NCBI GenBank assembly: GCA_902785645.1
Contig: CACZZG010000001.1
Coordinates: 81,224-145,223, forward strand
DNA: 64,000 bases
Direction: 5' to 3'
Source: an uncultured Erysipelotrichaceae bacterium
Lineage (GTDB): Bacteria > Bacillota_I > Bacilli_A > RFN20 > CAG-826
The notes under the pieces were generated by a model. The model worked only from the letters and a program-made list of their open reading frames with translations. It was not told the origin of the DNA and searched no databases. Both the position numbers and the translations under genes were made by a program. This document shows, one piece after another, positions 53,713-61,985 of this stretch (its first letter is position 1; each line of letters starts with the position of its first letter).

Positions 53713-55689
53713 ATGAGAAGAAATTTTTCAATGAATATTAATGGCAAAGTCAATAATTATCGATTAACAAAAAATGATTCACTTATGCCTTTATTTGAAG
53801 CAATTGCTAATTCTATTTTTTCAATTAACCAAAGAAAAGAGACTGATTCTGATTTCAAAGGAAAAATAGAAATTGAATTATTGAGAGAAAATGTTTTGTT
53901 TGATGATTACAAGGATAGTCCAATTGCTCAATTTATTGTTAAAGACAATGGCGTTGGCTTCACCGATGAAAACATGGATTCCTTTATGACCTCAGATTCT
54001 CGTCTAAAAGAGAAATATGGTGGAAAAGGAAACGGAAGGTTTTCATGGCTTAAGGTTTTTAATGTTGTTGAAGTTGAAAGCATTTACAAAGATGATAACA
54101 AGTTCTATAAGAGATCATTTGCTTTTGGTAAAAGCACAGATATCATAGAGGATTCTATTTCTGAAATTGGTGAAAACGAGTTGATGACCACAATCAAAAT
54201 GATTGGCATAAATGATGATTTCAAAAAGCATATTCCTACAAGCATCTTAACCATAGTCACAAAAACAATAGAACACTTTGTAGTTTGCTTATTATCTGAT
54301 AATTGTCCTAATATTTATCTAATCGACGAAGAAAACAATATTTGTATAAACGACAAATTTAGAAATGATTATTTTGGTGATTCCAAGAAGGACACTTTTG
54401 TTATAGATAATTATTCTTTTAATATTACTCATTTGAAAATTAAGAGTCCTGAGTTTGGACAAAATAAGTTGTATTATTGTGCAAACGACAGATTGGTTAA
54501 GAGCAAAAAAATAGATGAAAACATCACTGATCTTGACGAGGCTATTTTTGCAAAGGAAGGTTTCTGGTATCTAGGCATATTAACGGGTGATTATTTAGAT
54601 CAAAACGTTGATTATAATAGACAATCTTTTTCAATTGATGAGGATAGTGAATTCGATATATCTATAAATAAAATGACAAGAGAAGCTGTATCCAAAGCCA
54701 AAGTGTTTTTGGCTGGTTACTTAGAAAAAGCAAGAGCAGAAAAAATGAAAAGAGTAACTGAATATGCAACCAAACAAGCTCCTGAATATAGATATCTGCT
54801 CAATAGAAAGAAAGATGAAATTAGCAAGCTAAAGCCGGGGCTTAGTGATGAAGAACTTGATGACTCACTATTTAAGATTAAAAGAGATTTAGAAAAAGAG
54901 GTAAAACAAGACTGCGACGTCGTTCTTCAGAAAATAGAAGATAACGGTTTAGATGATTCTTTTGAACAAGAGCTTATTGAAACAATTAGCAAAGTTTCAG
55001 AAATGAACAAATCAGCTCTAACTAATTACATAGCTAAAAGAAAAATTATCATTGATTTTTTTAAGAAAGCACTCAGAAAGAAAGATAATGGAAAATATGA
55101 GCTTGAAAAAGTTGTTCATAATTTAATTTTTCCAATGAAAACGACAAGCGAGTCATGTAATTATGAAAATCACAATCTGTGGCTAATTGATGAAAAACTA
55201 TCATATTCTGTTTATGTTGCATCAGATATTGCACTAGGGAATGACCCAGAAAACAATAGACCCGATATTCTTGTTTGCGATGGCCCTGTTGTTATTTGTG
55301 ATGACGATGAATCTACATTTTATAATACGATTTCAATTTTCGAAATTAAAAGACCTCAAAGAGATGATTATACAATCGAGGACAACCCTTATACGCAATT
55401 GATTAAATATCTTGAAAAAATACAAAAAGGAGATGCTTTAGATAAAAATGGTAGGCCAATAAGAGTTGGCAATAATACGCAATATTTTCTTTATGCTGTT
55501 TGTGATATAACTTCTACTCTTAAGAACGTGATTAAAATGCTAGGCTTTACCTATTTTGATAATGAAAAAGGAGCTTTTTTGTTCTCAAAAAATTATAACG
55601 CATACATTGAACTAATATCGTTTGACAAAATGCTGAGTGATTCCGAATTGCGTAATAAGGTATTCTTTAAAAAGCTTGGTATCGAATAG
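53713..55689 (+). CDS. GHKL (Hsp90-like) ATPase with probable PD-(D/E)xK nuclease end
   Basis: 658 aa. N-terminal GHKL ATP-binding fold: N-box EAIANSI (29-35), DNGVGF (78-83) and GGKGNGRFS (103-111). A helical, charged middle (about 330-470) follows. The C-terminal part has RPDILV (D518) and FEIKRP (E544, K546), the spacing of a PD-(D/E)xK nuclease. ATG 53713 is seven bases after AGGAG. It starts 29 bases after the first DUF4143 ATPase. ATP-gated nuclease action in defence is inferred; I know no exact characterised match. Confidence 0.7.
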   Translation: MRRNFSMNINGKVNNYRLTKNDSLMPLFEAIANSIFSINQRKETDSDFKGKIEIELLRENVLFDDYKDSPIAQFIVKDNGVGFTDENMDSFMTSDSRLKEKYGGKGNGRFSWLKVFNVVEVESIYKDDNKFYKRSFAFGKSTDIIEDSISEIGENELMTTIKMIGINDDFKKHIPTSILTIVTKTIEHFVVCLLSDNCPNIYLIDEENNICINDKFRNDYFGDSKKDTFVIDNYSFNITHLKIKSPEFGQNKLYYCANDRLVKSKKIDENITDLDEAIFAKEGFWYLGILTGDYLDQNVDYNRQSFSIDEDSEFDISINKMTREAVSKAKVFLAGYLEKARAEKMKRVTEYATKQAPEYRYLLNRKKDEISKLKPGLSDEELDDSLFKIKRDLEKEVKQDCDVVLQKIEDNGLDDSFEQELIETISKVSEMNKSALTNYIAKRKIIIDFFKKALRKKDNGKYELEKVVHNLIFPMKTTSESCNYENHNLWLIDEKLSYSVYVASDIALGNDPENNRPDILVCDGPVVICDDDESTFYNTISIFEIKRPQRDDYTIEDNPYTQLIKYLEKIQKGDALDKNGRPIRVGNNTQYFLYAVCDITSTLKNVIKMLGFTYFDNEKGAFLFSKNYNAYIELISFDKMLSDSELRNKVFFKKLGIE

Positions 55690-56084
55690 TCTTTAATTAA
55701 CTTGTTTCAAATCCGCTTATATTTAAATAACTATAAAAATGCCGGCCCCTTTTAATTTTCAAACGGGATTGATATAGTCGGTGAATAATGTTCATATTTT
55801 TTTGCGTTCATTATTACTTGTTTTTATGCTATTTGGATTTATATAGTCGGGTCAGCTTTCACACCAACCATGTGTTTTGTACCATTATCGGTGTATCTCG
55901 CAATTAAAACACTATATAGAATAAAAAGTATATGGGCTTAATACACCTTTAAGTGGGATTGTCACAGTCGGAATAATTTGTAGCGAAAAATAAATAGGGA
56001 TTACTACAGTACGTTAAAGACACAATTTGACTAAACAGTTTTACCAAATCTATGAAAAGTGTTTAGTAATAGTAAACAATTTGA
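55690..56084. other. Spacer with four 17-base repeats
   Basis: No gene seen. Four direct 17-base elements with consensus GGGATTNNYAYAGTCGG lie at 55765-55781, 55834-55850, 55955-55971 and 55997-56013 (the last the most diverged). Starts are 69, 121 and 42 bases apart. Confidence 0.6.
55765..56013 (+). repeat. Four-copy 17-base direct repeat cluster
   Basis: Copies: GGGATTGATATAGTCGG, TGGATTTATATAGTCGG, GGGATTGTCACAGTCGG, GGGATTACTACAGTACG. Sequences between copies are unrelated. Could be protein-binding sites controlling 56131 or the decayed remains of an array. Confidence 0.55.
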
Positions 56085-56113
56085 TTGACTTAAGTCATAG
56101 TGTTTAGTATTAT
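56085..56113 (+). promoter_or_regulatory. Promoter with palindromic operator before the second ATPase
   Basis: -35 TTGACT (56085-56090), 17-base spacer, -10 TATTAT (56108-56113). The perfect palindrome TGACTTAAGTCA (56086-56097) covers the -35. AGTGTTTAGTA(A/T)TA occurs at 56058-56071 and again at 56099-56112 over the -10. This looks like a repressed promoter. Confidence 0.65.
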
Positions 56114-56130
56114 TTAGATGGGCGACGATA

Positions 56131-57324
56131 ATGAATAATATTATTAAAAGAGAAAAGTATTTAAAACAGATTAGAGAATTCTATGATAGTGACTTAATCA
56201 AGGTCATTACAGGAATTAGAAGATCTGGTAAGTCCATTATTCTTCAAGAAATAATGGAAGAGATAAAAAATAAATCAAATAATGTTATTTATTTAAACTT
56301 CGAAAAAACAGCGGATATCTCTAAAGCGGGTACCGCTTCTTTACTAGTTCAATATATTCAAGATAATCGCAAAGAAGACAAATGTTATGTTTTTCTTGAT
56401 GAAGTGCAAGAAGTGGAAGATTGGCAAGTTGCGGTTAAAGATTTAAGAATAGATAATTGTTCTGTTTTTATTACTGGAAGTAATTCTAAACTTTTATCAG
56501 GTGAGATAACCAAGTATTTAAGTGGCCGCTTTGTCTCTTTTAGAGTGAGACCATTTGTATATAAAGAAATCCTTGAATATTCAAAGATTACAGGTAAAGT
56601 AGTGGATTCTAATAATTATTTGGTTTGGGGCGGTTTTCCTGGAAGACTAGAAGCAGCCACTATTGAAGGTACCATTCAATATTTAAATGATTTAGATTCT
56701 ACAATTGTTTTAAATGATTTAATCAACAGATATAAGATTAAAAAACAAGCCATTTTCATCAAGATTGTTAATTATATTCTTATTAATAATGCACGTATTT
56801 TTTCTATTAGATCAATTCATAAATACATTAAAAATGATTACCCAGAGATTTCTACCGCAACAGTGGCGAAGTATGTTGATTACCTTAAGCAAGCTTATAT
56901 TATTGATGAAATACCTCAGTATTCCACTAAAGCTAAAAGAGAATTATCTTTCTATGGAAAAATATATAATTCCGATGTTGCTTTGAATTCAATAAGAGTT
57001 AACGATGGCCGCTATGACCTTGACCATAATTTAGAGAATATCGTGTATAACGAGTTGATTTATATGGGATATGAATTATCGGTTTATTCTAACAATGGAA
57101 AAGAAATTGATTTTAGAGCCACTAAAGATGGAAAAACTTATTTTATCCAAGTGGCTTATAGTGTAGCCGATGCTAAGGCATACGATAGAGAATTTGATGC
57201 TTTTAAGAACATGGATAATTCCAATCAAAAAATCCTTATTACTACAGACCCAATTGATTATTCAACGAGTTCCGTCAAACATATTAAGTTTCAAGATTTT
57301 TTATTAATAAACGAAATAGATTAG
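56131..57324 (+). CDS. AAA_14/DUF4143 ATPase (second copy)
   Basis: 397 aa. Walker A GIRRSGKS (28-35), Walker B VFLDEVQEV (about 89-97), ITGSNSKLLSGE, GGFPGRLEA, and C-terminal DUF4143 with GKEIDFRATKDGKTYFIQVA, an intact D-x-FxVQ-type nuclease-like core. Clearly paralogous to 52439-53683. It has its own regulated promoter and no good SD. The two copies flank the GHKL-nuclease gene. Confidence 0.87.
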   Translation: MNNIIKREKYLKQIREFYDSDLIKVITGIRRSGKSIILQEIMEEIKNKSNNVIYLNFEKTADISKAGTASLLVQYIQDNRKEDKCYVFLDEVQEVEDWQVAVKDLRIDNCSVFITGSNSKLLSGEITKYLSGRFVSFRVRPFVYKEILEYSKITGKVVDSNNYLVWGGFPGRLEAATIEGTIQYLNDLDSTIVLNDLINRYKIKKQAIFIKIVNYILINNARIFSIRSIHKYIKNDYPEISTATVAKYVDYLKQAYIIDEIPQYSTKAKRELSFYGKIYNSDVALNSIRVNDGRYDLDHNLENIVYNELIYMGYELSVYSNNGKEIDFRATKDGKTYFIQVAYSVADAKAYDREFDAFKNMDNSNQKILITTDPIDYSTSSVKHIKFQDFLLINEID

Positions 57325-57358
57325 TTATATATCAAAAATAGCAACAATTAGCTGATTG

Positions 57359-57380
57359 ATGTGCTATTATTTAAGCACAT
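57359..57380. repeat. Inverted repeat between ATPase and methyltransferase genes
   Basis: ATGTGCT / AGCACAT, 7 bp with an 8-base loop, followed by the palindrome AACAATTGTT. Terminator-like position but no T tail; may be an operator for the methyltransferase. Confidence 0.4.
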
Positions 57381-57425
57381 TAACAATTGTTATTGTAAGC
57401 ACTGTATATTCAAAGACTTTAGTAA

Positions 57426-58337
57426 ATGAAACCAAAAATTCACCTTATTAGTTTTTTAGATAATGACATCCAATTATTTAATGATGATTGTATGAATGTT
57501 TTTTCCAATATTCCAAATAACTCCATTTCACTTATAGTCACTTCACCGCCATATTGTATGGGAAAAGAATACGAGAATATTACAGATGATATCAATTCAT
57601 TTATAAATTTAAATAGTAAAGTTATAAAGGAATCTATTCGCGTTTTAAAAAATGGTGGTAGTCTTTGCTGGCAAACCGGTTTCCATGTTAAAAACTCCAT
57701 ATCAATTCCGCTCGATATTATTATTTATAATATTGTTGAAAAGATTAACAGAGAACTCGAAGATAAAGATAAATTAATTCTCCATAATAGAATTGTTTGG
57801 ACATTTGGACATGGTTTGAATTCAGAAAAGAGATTCAGTGGAAGATACGAAACCATATTATGGTTTACGAAAGGAAATGAGTATTCTTTTGATTTGGATT
57901 CGATTAGAATTCCTCAAAAGTATCCAGGAAAAAAATATTCTCGCGGCAAAAAAGCTGGAGAATATAGTGGCAATCCATTAGGAAAGAATCCATCCGATGT
58001 TTGGGATATACCGAATGTTAAAGCCAATCATGTTGAGAAAACATCTCATCCGTGCCAATTTCCTGTTGCTATACCACAACGCCTTATAAAAGCACTTACT
58101 AAACCTGGTGATTGGGTCATGGATCCGTTTTTAGGTAGTGGAACGACTGCTGTTGCTGCGGTTTTGGAAAAAAGAAGGTTTATCGGTTCAGAAATAAAAA
58201 AAGAATATATTGAAATATGTAAAGAAAGAATTGAAAAAGCGATTGACGGTAGCATATTAGTGAGACCTGACGTCCCTGTTTCAGAGCCAGATTTAAAACA
58301 AAAAGTTGCACAAAAGCCAAAGGAGTTTAAATGGTGA
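57426..58337 (+). CDS. Site-specific DNA methyltransferase (N6-adenine or N4-cytosine type)
   Basis: 303 aa. Catalytic motif IV TSPPY at residues 39-43 precedes the SAM-binding motif I DPFLGSGTT at 233-241, i.e. the beta-type motif order. SPPY is seen in both N4-cytosine and N6-adenine enzymes, so the base is undecided. No SD. Overlaps the DGQHR gene by seven bases. No conventional restriction endonuclease adjoins it. Confidence 0.92.
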   Translation: MKPKIHLISFLDNDIQLFNDDCMNVFSNIPNNSISLIVTSPPYCMGKEYENITDDINSFINLNSKVIKESIRVLKNGGSLCWQTGFHVKNSISIPLDIIIYNIVEKINRELEDKDKLILHNRIVWTFGHGLNSEKRFSGRYETILWFTKGNEYSFDLDSIRIPQKYPGKKYSRGKKAGEYSGNPLGKNPSDVWDIPNVKANHVEKTSHPCQFPVAIPQRLIKALTKPGDWVMDPFLGSGTTAVAAVLEKRRFIGSEIKKEYIEICKERIEKAIDGSILVRPDVPVSEPDLKQKVAQKPKEFKW

Positions 58338-60133
58338 AAAAATCAAACAAACCAAAGCTGACAAAAGAACAAATTGCCGAGAACAAAAAGAGGAAAGATT
58401 TTTCAAATCAAATTGAAAAGATTTTTGTTAATTCTGGATTTGAAAAACTGAATGTCAAAAACTGGCAATTTATGCTAGGCGGCAAAAACAACGAACTTGA
58501 TCATTGCTTTATTTATGAGAATGTTTTGATTGTTTGTGAAGACACTTTAAAATTTTTAAAAGGCGAAGAAAAGAATAATCCTGGTGGACAAATTAATCGC
58601 ACCAAGCATAAGTCGGAAAAAGAAGAAACGGCTCGTATTATTTTGGATGATGAAAAGAAAGAATTTTATTCTTTACTATCTCAACATTGTCCTGAAAGTA
58701 AGTATTTACCTAAATATGAGTATCAAGAGATAAAGATGTTTTATCTATATTTTGAATATGGAGTAACCAAATATTCAAATGAAGATATAGAAAGATATAG
58801 TCATTTATCATTTATTGATAAATCGACTTTTAGCTATTTTTCAATAATGTCTAATAGTATAAAAAGATCGTTTATTTACGAATTATTTAAATATTTTAAT
58901 TTAAATAGAAATGACGTCGGAAAGCCCAACCCTTTTGGTGGTGGAAACATTCAAAACCTTCAAACCTCAATAATATATCCAAAAACTATTACCGGTTATA
59001 CTAACGGAGTAAGAATGGTTTCATTTATGATGAGGCCTATTGATCTTATCCAAAATAGTTATGTTTTAAGAAAAGATGGATGGAAACAAGATTTTGATAT
59101 GTATCAAAGACTCGTGACCGCCAAACGAATAAAAAGCGTAAGAGAATATGTGGCAAATTGCAAAACAGCCTTTTTGAATAATATAATAGTAACTCTTCCA
59201 GATTCTGTGGTTTTCTTTAAAAAAGAAGGAGAAGAAACAAAAATGGTTCCACTGGAGAGTATTGTTCAGTTTGATAAAGACATTATTATGCAAATTCCAC
59301 TAGATTATAATTCGATAGGAATTATTGATGGACAACATCGTGTTTACGCATATTATGAGGATGATTCCGCAAATGAAACAGAACAAAAAATAGCAAAACT
59401 TAGGGAGGAATTGAACTTGCTGGTTACTGGTATTATTTACCCAAAAACCGGACCACTAAAAGAACAATTTGCCAGAAGAAGATTTGAAAGTGAAATATTT
59501 GTAACAATTAATAAAAATGCTAAGGCGGTTGACGCCGATACACTCATACAAGTTCAAGCAATAATGAATCCAACATCAGGGGAAGCCATTTCTAGAAAGG
59601 TTATTGAATTGCTAAATAATAGAGACACATTTAAAAATATGTTTCAACTATCTAAGACTGATGATGCTCCAATTAAGACGGCATCAATTATTCAGTACGC
59701 ATTATCGAGTCTGCTTGTTGCGAAAAACGCACCCACATCTCTCTACATGTATTGGCTTAAAAAAACTGGGCATAGTGATGATTATGTTCTCGAAAAGGAT
59801 TGTGATATAAAAGAATATGTTAATTATTGTGCGCTTTCGTTAGAAACATATTTTAAAGCAATTAAAAGCAGGTTCTTAAGTTATTGGAACAAAGAATCGA
59901 AACTTCTCAAAGTGATATCTTTGAATGCTTTTATCATTGCCTTTAGAGAAACTTTGTTGCACACAAACGGACCAAGGGATTACACATTTTATTTTAATGC
60001 TTTTTCGTCATTTACTTTAGATTTTGGCAAAGATAACAACAATTTCCCGTACGCTGGTGCTCAATACAGCAAGTTTGCCAAAGCATTGCTTATTCCAGAA
60101 ATTGAAAAGTATAATCGAAAAGTTAGCATTTAG
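58331..60133 (+). CDS. DGQHR-domain protein (DndB-like) paired with the methyltransferase
   Basis: 600 aa. The DGQHR signature is complete at residues 333-337 (GIIDGQHRVYAYY), followed by EIFVTINKNAKAVD as in DndB-like proteins. Near the N-terminus, ELDHCFIYENVLIVCED (about 55-71) resembles the core of a restriction-type nuclease fold, though the usual E-x-K Lys is replaced. DndB regulates DNA phosphorothioation; other DGQHR proteins accompany other DNA-modification genes. Overlap with the methyltransferase gene implies a joint function. Confidence 0.82.
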   Translation: MVKKSNKPKLTKEQIAENKKRKDFSNQIEKIFVNSGFEKLNVKNWQFMLGGKNNELDHCFIYENVLIVCEDTLKFLKGEEKNNPGGQINRTKHKSEKEETARIILDDEKKEFYSLLSQHCPESKYLPKYEYQEIKMFYLYFEYGVTKYSNEDIERYSHLSFIDKSTFSYFSIMSNSIKRSFIYELFKYFNLNRNDVGKPNPFGGGNIQNLQTSIIYPKTITGYTNGVRMVSFMMRPIDLIQNSYVLRKDGWKQDFDMYQRLVTAKRIKSVREYVANCKTAFLNNIIVTLPDSVVFFKKEGEETKMVPLESIVQFDKDIIMQIPLDYNSIGIIDGQHRVYAYYEDDSANETEQKIAKLREELNLLVTGIIYPKTGPLKEQFARRRFESEIFVTINKNAKAVDADTLIQVQAIMNPTSGEAISRKVIELLNNRDTFKNMFQLSKTDDAPIKTASIIQYALSSLLVAKNAPTSLYMYWLKKTGHSDDYVLEKDCDIKEYVNYCALSLETYFKAIKSRFLSYWNKESKLLKVISLNAFIIAFRETLLHTNGPRDYTFYFNAFSSFTLDFGKDNNNFPYAGAQYSKFAKALLIPEIEKYNRKVSI

Positions 60134-60348
60134 TATTCCTTTAATAAAAAGTTTGATTGTTCAAATGGCGCCATGAAAGAACAAAATAATAAAAAAGTGT
60201 TTAGATTCTTTAAAAGATTATTTGACTCCATCATGAATGATTAATGGAAATAACCGCAATTTTCTTTTTGTCATCGTGCCACTATTTGTCTTTCGACTAA
60301 AAGGAAGAAAGATAAATAATGGAAAGAAGAAAAAGAAAATAAAAACCA
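60134..60348. other. Spacer with a 23-codon frame
   Basis: ATG 60173 to TAA 60244 could encode MKEQNNKKVFRFFKRLFDSI plus three residues, a cationic amphipathic peptide, but no SD precedes it. A minus-strand frame at 60218-60481 overlaps the RNA gene and is probably not translated. Confidence 0.35.
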
Positions 60349-60377
60349 TTGAAACGACCATACATATTATGTAATAT
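60349..60377 (+). promoter_or_regulatory. Promoter of the structured RNA
   Basis: -35 TTGAAA (60349-60354), 17-base spacer, -10 TAATAT (60372-60377). Start predicted near 60384. Confidence 0.65.
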
Positions 60378-60381
60378 ATAG

Positions 60382-60542
60382 GTGTCAAAGGAATTCTTCT
60401 TTGGCCGAACTGTGAACCTAAATGATGGACCTGACCATCTTTAGTGGGAGTTCTCAACGGGGCTTTAGATGTAATGACCACGCTTCAGGACGCCAAAGAG
60501 GCGAGAAGACATCTTACACCCTAGCAATAGGGTTTTCTTTTT
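60382..60542 (+). ncRNA. Structured RNA of about 160 nt ahead of the PBECR4-like gene
   Basis: Has its own promoter and a strong terminator. The 5' and 3' parts can form a long closing stem: GGTGTC with GACATC, TTCT with AGAA, TCTTTGGC with GCCAAAGA. A bubble follows, and an apical stem CTAAA-GATGG/CCATC-TTTAG with a 6-base loop. Local hairpins (CAAAG..CTTTG and CGCC..GGCG) compete with the closing stem. GC content is higher than its surroundings. Options: RNA antitoxin of a type III-like system, a 6S-like rod RNA, or a leader attenuator. Not matched to a known family by eye. Confidence 0.6.
60518..60542 (+). terminator. Terminator between RNA and PBECR4-like gene
   Basis: ACCCTA, GCAA loop, TAGGGT, then TTTCTTTTT; it ends six bases before the downstream ATG. 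Confidence 0.88.
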
Positions 60543-60548
60543 ACTCAA

Positions 60549-61154
60549 ATGACTAATAGGGAATTACTGGATCAAGCTATCGCCGCATGCGAAAGATTAA
60601 AGAATACTGAGTATCACATTACCATAGGTAAAAACAATAACGAGACTCAGATTATTTTATCATTTCCAACAGATAGTTTTCACCACATTATCGGTTTTCA
60701 TAAGACAAAAGACGTGAACTTTTTGCATAGCGATGATCGTAGCAGAGAAAGAATCTATGAGATAGTCTTAAATAATACAAATAACATTCGCGATGCAATC
60801 GCCAGTTCTATTTTTATAGATAAGATGATTCCGCGATTAACCACAATCATTAAGCTTGAAGAACTTCTCGATAACAACAAAGAGACTTATTATTCCAAAT
60901 CCAATTATTATAGCGATTTTAAAGATATTGACTATGATTTCGTGTTTCACGTTAAAGATGAAGATTTCTTTATGTCTTTTTACTTTATTAAAGAAACCGG
61001 AACTTCTGTTCAAGATAAATATGTTATGGTGTCAACATTTGAAAAGGAAGAACCAAGAGGCCATTGTCGTAGGCCACATACATTATTAAAGAAAACAAAG
61101 GTTAATAAGGTTGGTGGAACGGCTACAATAATATTTGATTTTAATAACAAATAA
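60549..61154 (+). CDS. PBECR4-like nuclease-domain protein (predicted RNase toxin)
   Basis: 201 aa. FPTDSFHHIIGFHKTKDV (about residues 39-56) with RERIYEIVLN resembles the PBECR4 domain of the barnase-EndoU-colicin-RelE nuclease superfamily, found in phage and mobile-element toxins. Conserved His residues and C-terminal RGHCRRPH could be catalytic. No SD; transcription must pass the terminator directly upstream, as in type III toxin-antitoxin loci, or start inside it. No protein antitoxin adjoins. Family call is by pattern and should be treated as tentative. Confidence 0.6.
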   Translation: MTNRELLDQAIAACERLKNTEYHITIGKNNNETQIILSFPTDSFHHIIGFHKTKDVNFLHSDDRSRERIYEIVLNNTNNIRDAIASSIFIDKMIPRLTTIIKLEELLDNNKETYYSKSNYYSDFKDIDYDFVFHVKDEDFFMSFYFIKETGTSVQDKYVMVSTFEKEEPRGHCRRPHTLLKKTKVNKVGGTATIIFDFNNK

Positions 61155-61210
61155 CAAAATATCTTATTATTTCACGATTTCGCGTTCATTTACTGTTGGA
61201 GGCAATAGTG

Positions 61211-61360
61211 ATGAACGTCAAAGAAGAAATCCTTAAACTTAAAAAACAAAATAAAACATATAAAGAAATTGCTGAGGCATTAAATGTTCCTATAGGTACA
61301 TTTAAATCAACTTGCTACAGGTATAGAGTATATACAAGAGATTTATTAAGGAGAGATTAA
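61211..61360 (+). CDS. Small helix-turn-helix protein (sigma region 4-like)
   Basis: 49 aa: KEEILKLKKQNKTYKEIAE then ALNVPIGTFKSTCYRYRV, a compact HTH of the sigma-70 region 4 type. GGAGG eight bases upstream, terminator downstream. Such small proteins occur on conjugative and integrative elements; it could regulate the adjacent toxin-like gene or be element debris. Confidence 0.7.
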   Translation: MNVKEEILKLKKQNKTYKEIAEALNVPIGTFKSTCYRYRVYTRDLLRRD

Positions 61361-61377
61361 GATATCTCTCTTTTTTA
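61351..61377 (+). terminator. Terminator overlapping the end of the HTH gene
   Basis: GAGAGAT, TAAG loop region, AT(A)TCTCTC, then TTTTTT. Confidence 0.7.
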
Positions 61378-61386
61378 GGTATAGGT

Positions 61387-61444
61387 GGCTCGTGTTTCAA
61401 TTACTGATGCGAGCCTTTTGTTTTGGTGAGACAACCACTCGCCG
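61387..61444 (+). repeat. Diverged 58-base repeat, copy 2
   Basis: See copy 1 at 51838. Here GGCTCG pairs with CGAGCC (61410-61415) followed by TTTT, making a terminator-like hairpin that copy 1 has lost. Lies 26 bases after the HTH gene stop. Confidence 0.5.
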
Positions 61445-61985
61445 AAGCATTGATAACTTCTTATTTCATAATCCTTATGTGATATAAATCCATCAAAAAA
61501 TAAAAATAATCAAGACTATTGATATTGTTTTCAAAATTTCAAAAACATGTTCAAAATGTTCTTTATATATGATAGATTTTTTATTATGCGAAGCGACCTA
61601 TTTACTGATATTTATTTTTCAAGAGTATGAACACAATTGGTTCATACTTCGAAGAATATTAATTCATCAAGCATGCCTTGAAGACGATGTCTTCGGCAAT
61701 ACCAGTATTGGTTTTTAATAGTTATATTGTTTTTTGACTATAAATATTCATCGTTTGAAGATTAACCCGCCCTTTATCATATTTTAAAACCCCCAAAATT
61801 CCTTTACGATAAGATTCTTTAGAAAAAAGAGTTGTGATATCTTTGCCTGAAATAACACAACTATTTTTATTGTGTTATCGTTCTGTATTTAATCGTTATA
61901 AACCAATCAAAATCCGATAAAGTGCAATTCATTCTGTATAGTAGCAAAAAACGTGTGCTAAATTAAATTAGAGAGGTATATTTAT
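61445..61985. other. 541-bp spacer with several inverted repeats
   Basis: No gene seen. Perfect inverted repeats: GTATGAAC/GTTCATAC (61625-61647), GAAGAC/GTCTTC (61680-61694), CAATA/TATTG plus T run (about 61697-61717, possible terminator), and ATAACACAA/TTGTGTTAT (61852-61878), which may be an operator for 61986. AGAGAGG before ATG 61986 is its SD. Confidence 0.55.

Noticed and set aside
55765-56013. CRISPR array
   Set aside because: Only four short, diverged copies with spacings of 69, 121 and 42 bases, and no cas genes in the window. Kept as an unexplained repeat cluster.
60425-60450. SRP RNA (the complement contains GGTCAGGTCC as in 4.5S RNA)
   Set aside because: Only ten bases match, on the strand without a terminator; the following GGAAGGAAGCAG-type core of SRP RNA is absent.
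60218-60481. Minus-strand 87-codon frame
   Set aside because: It overlaps the structured RNA and its promoter, its predicted membrane stretch comes from an A-rich plus-strand run, and no SD precedes it.
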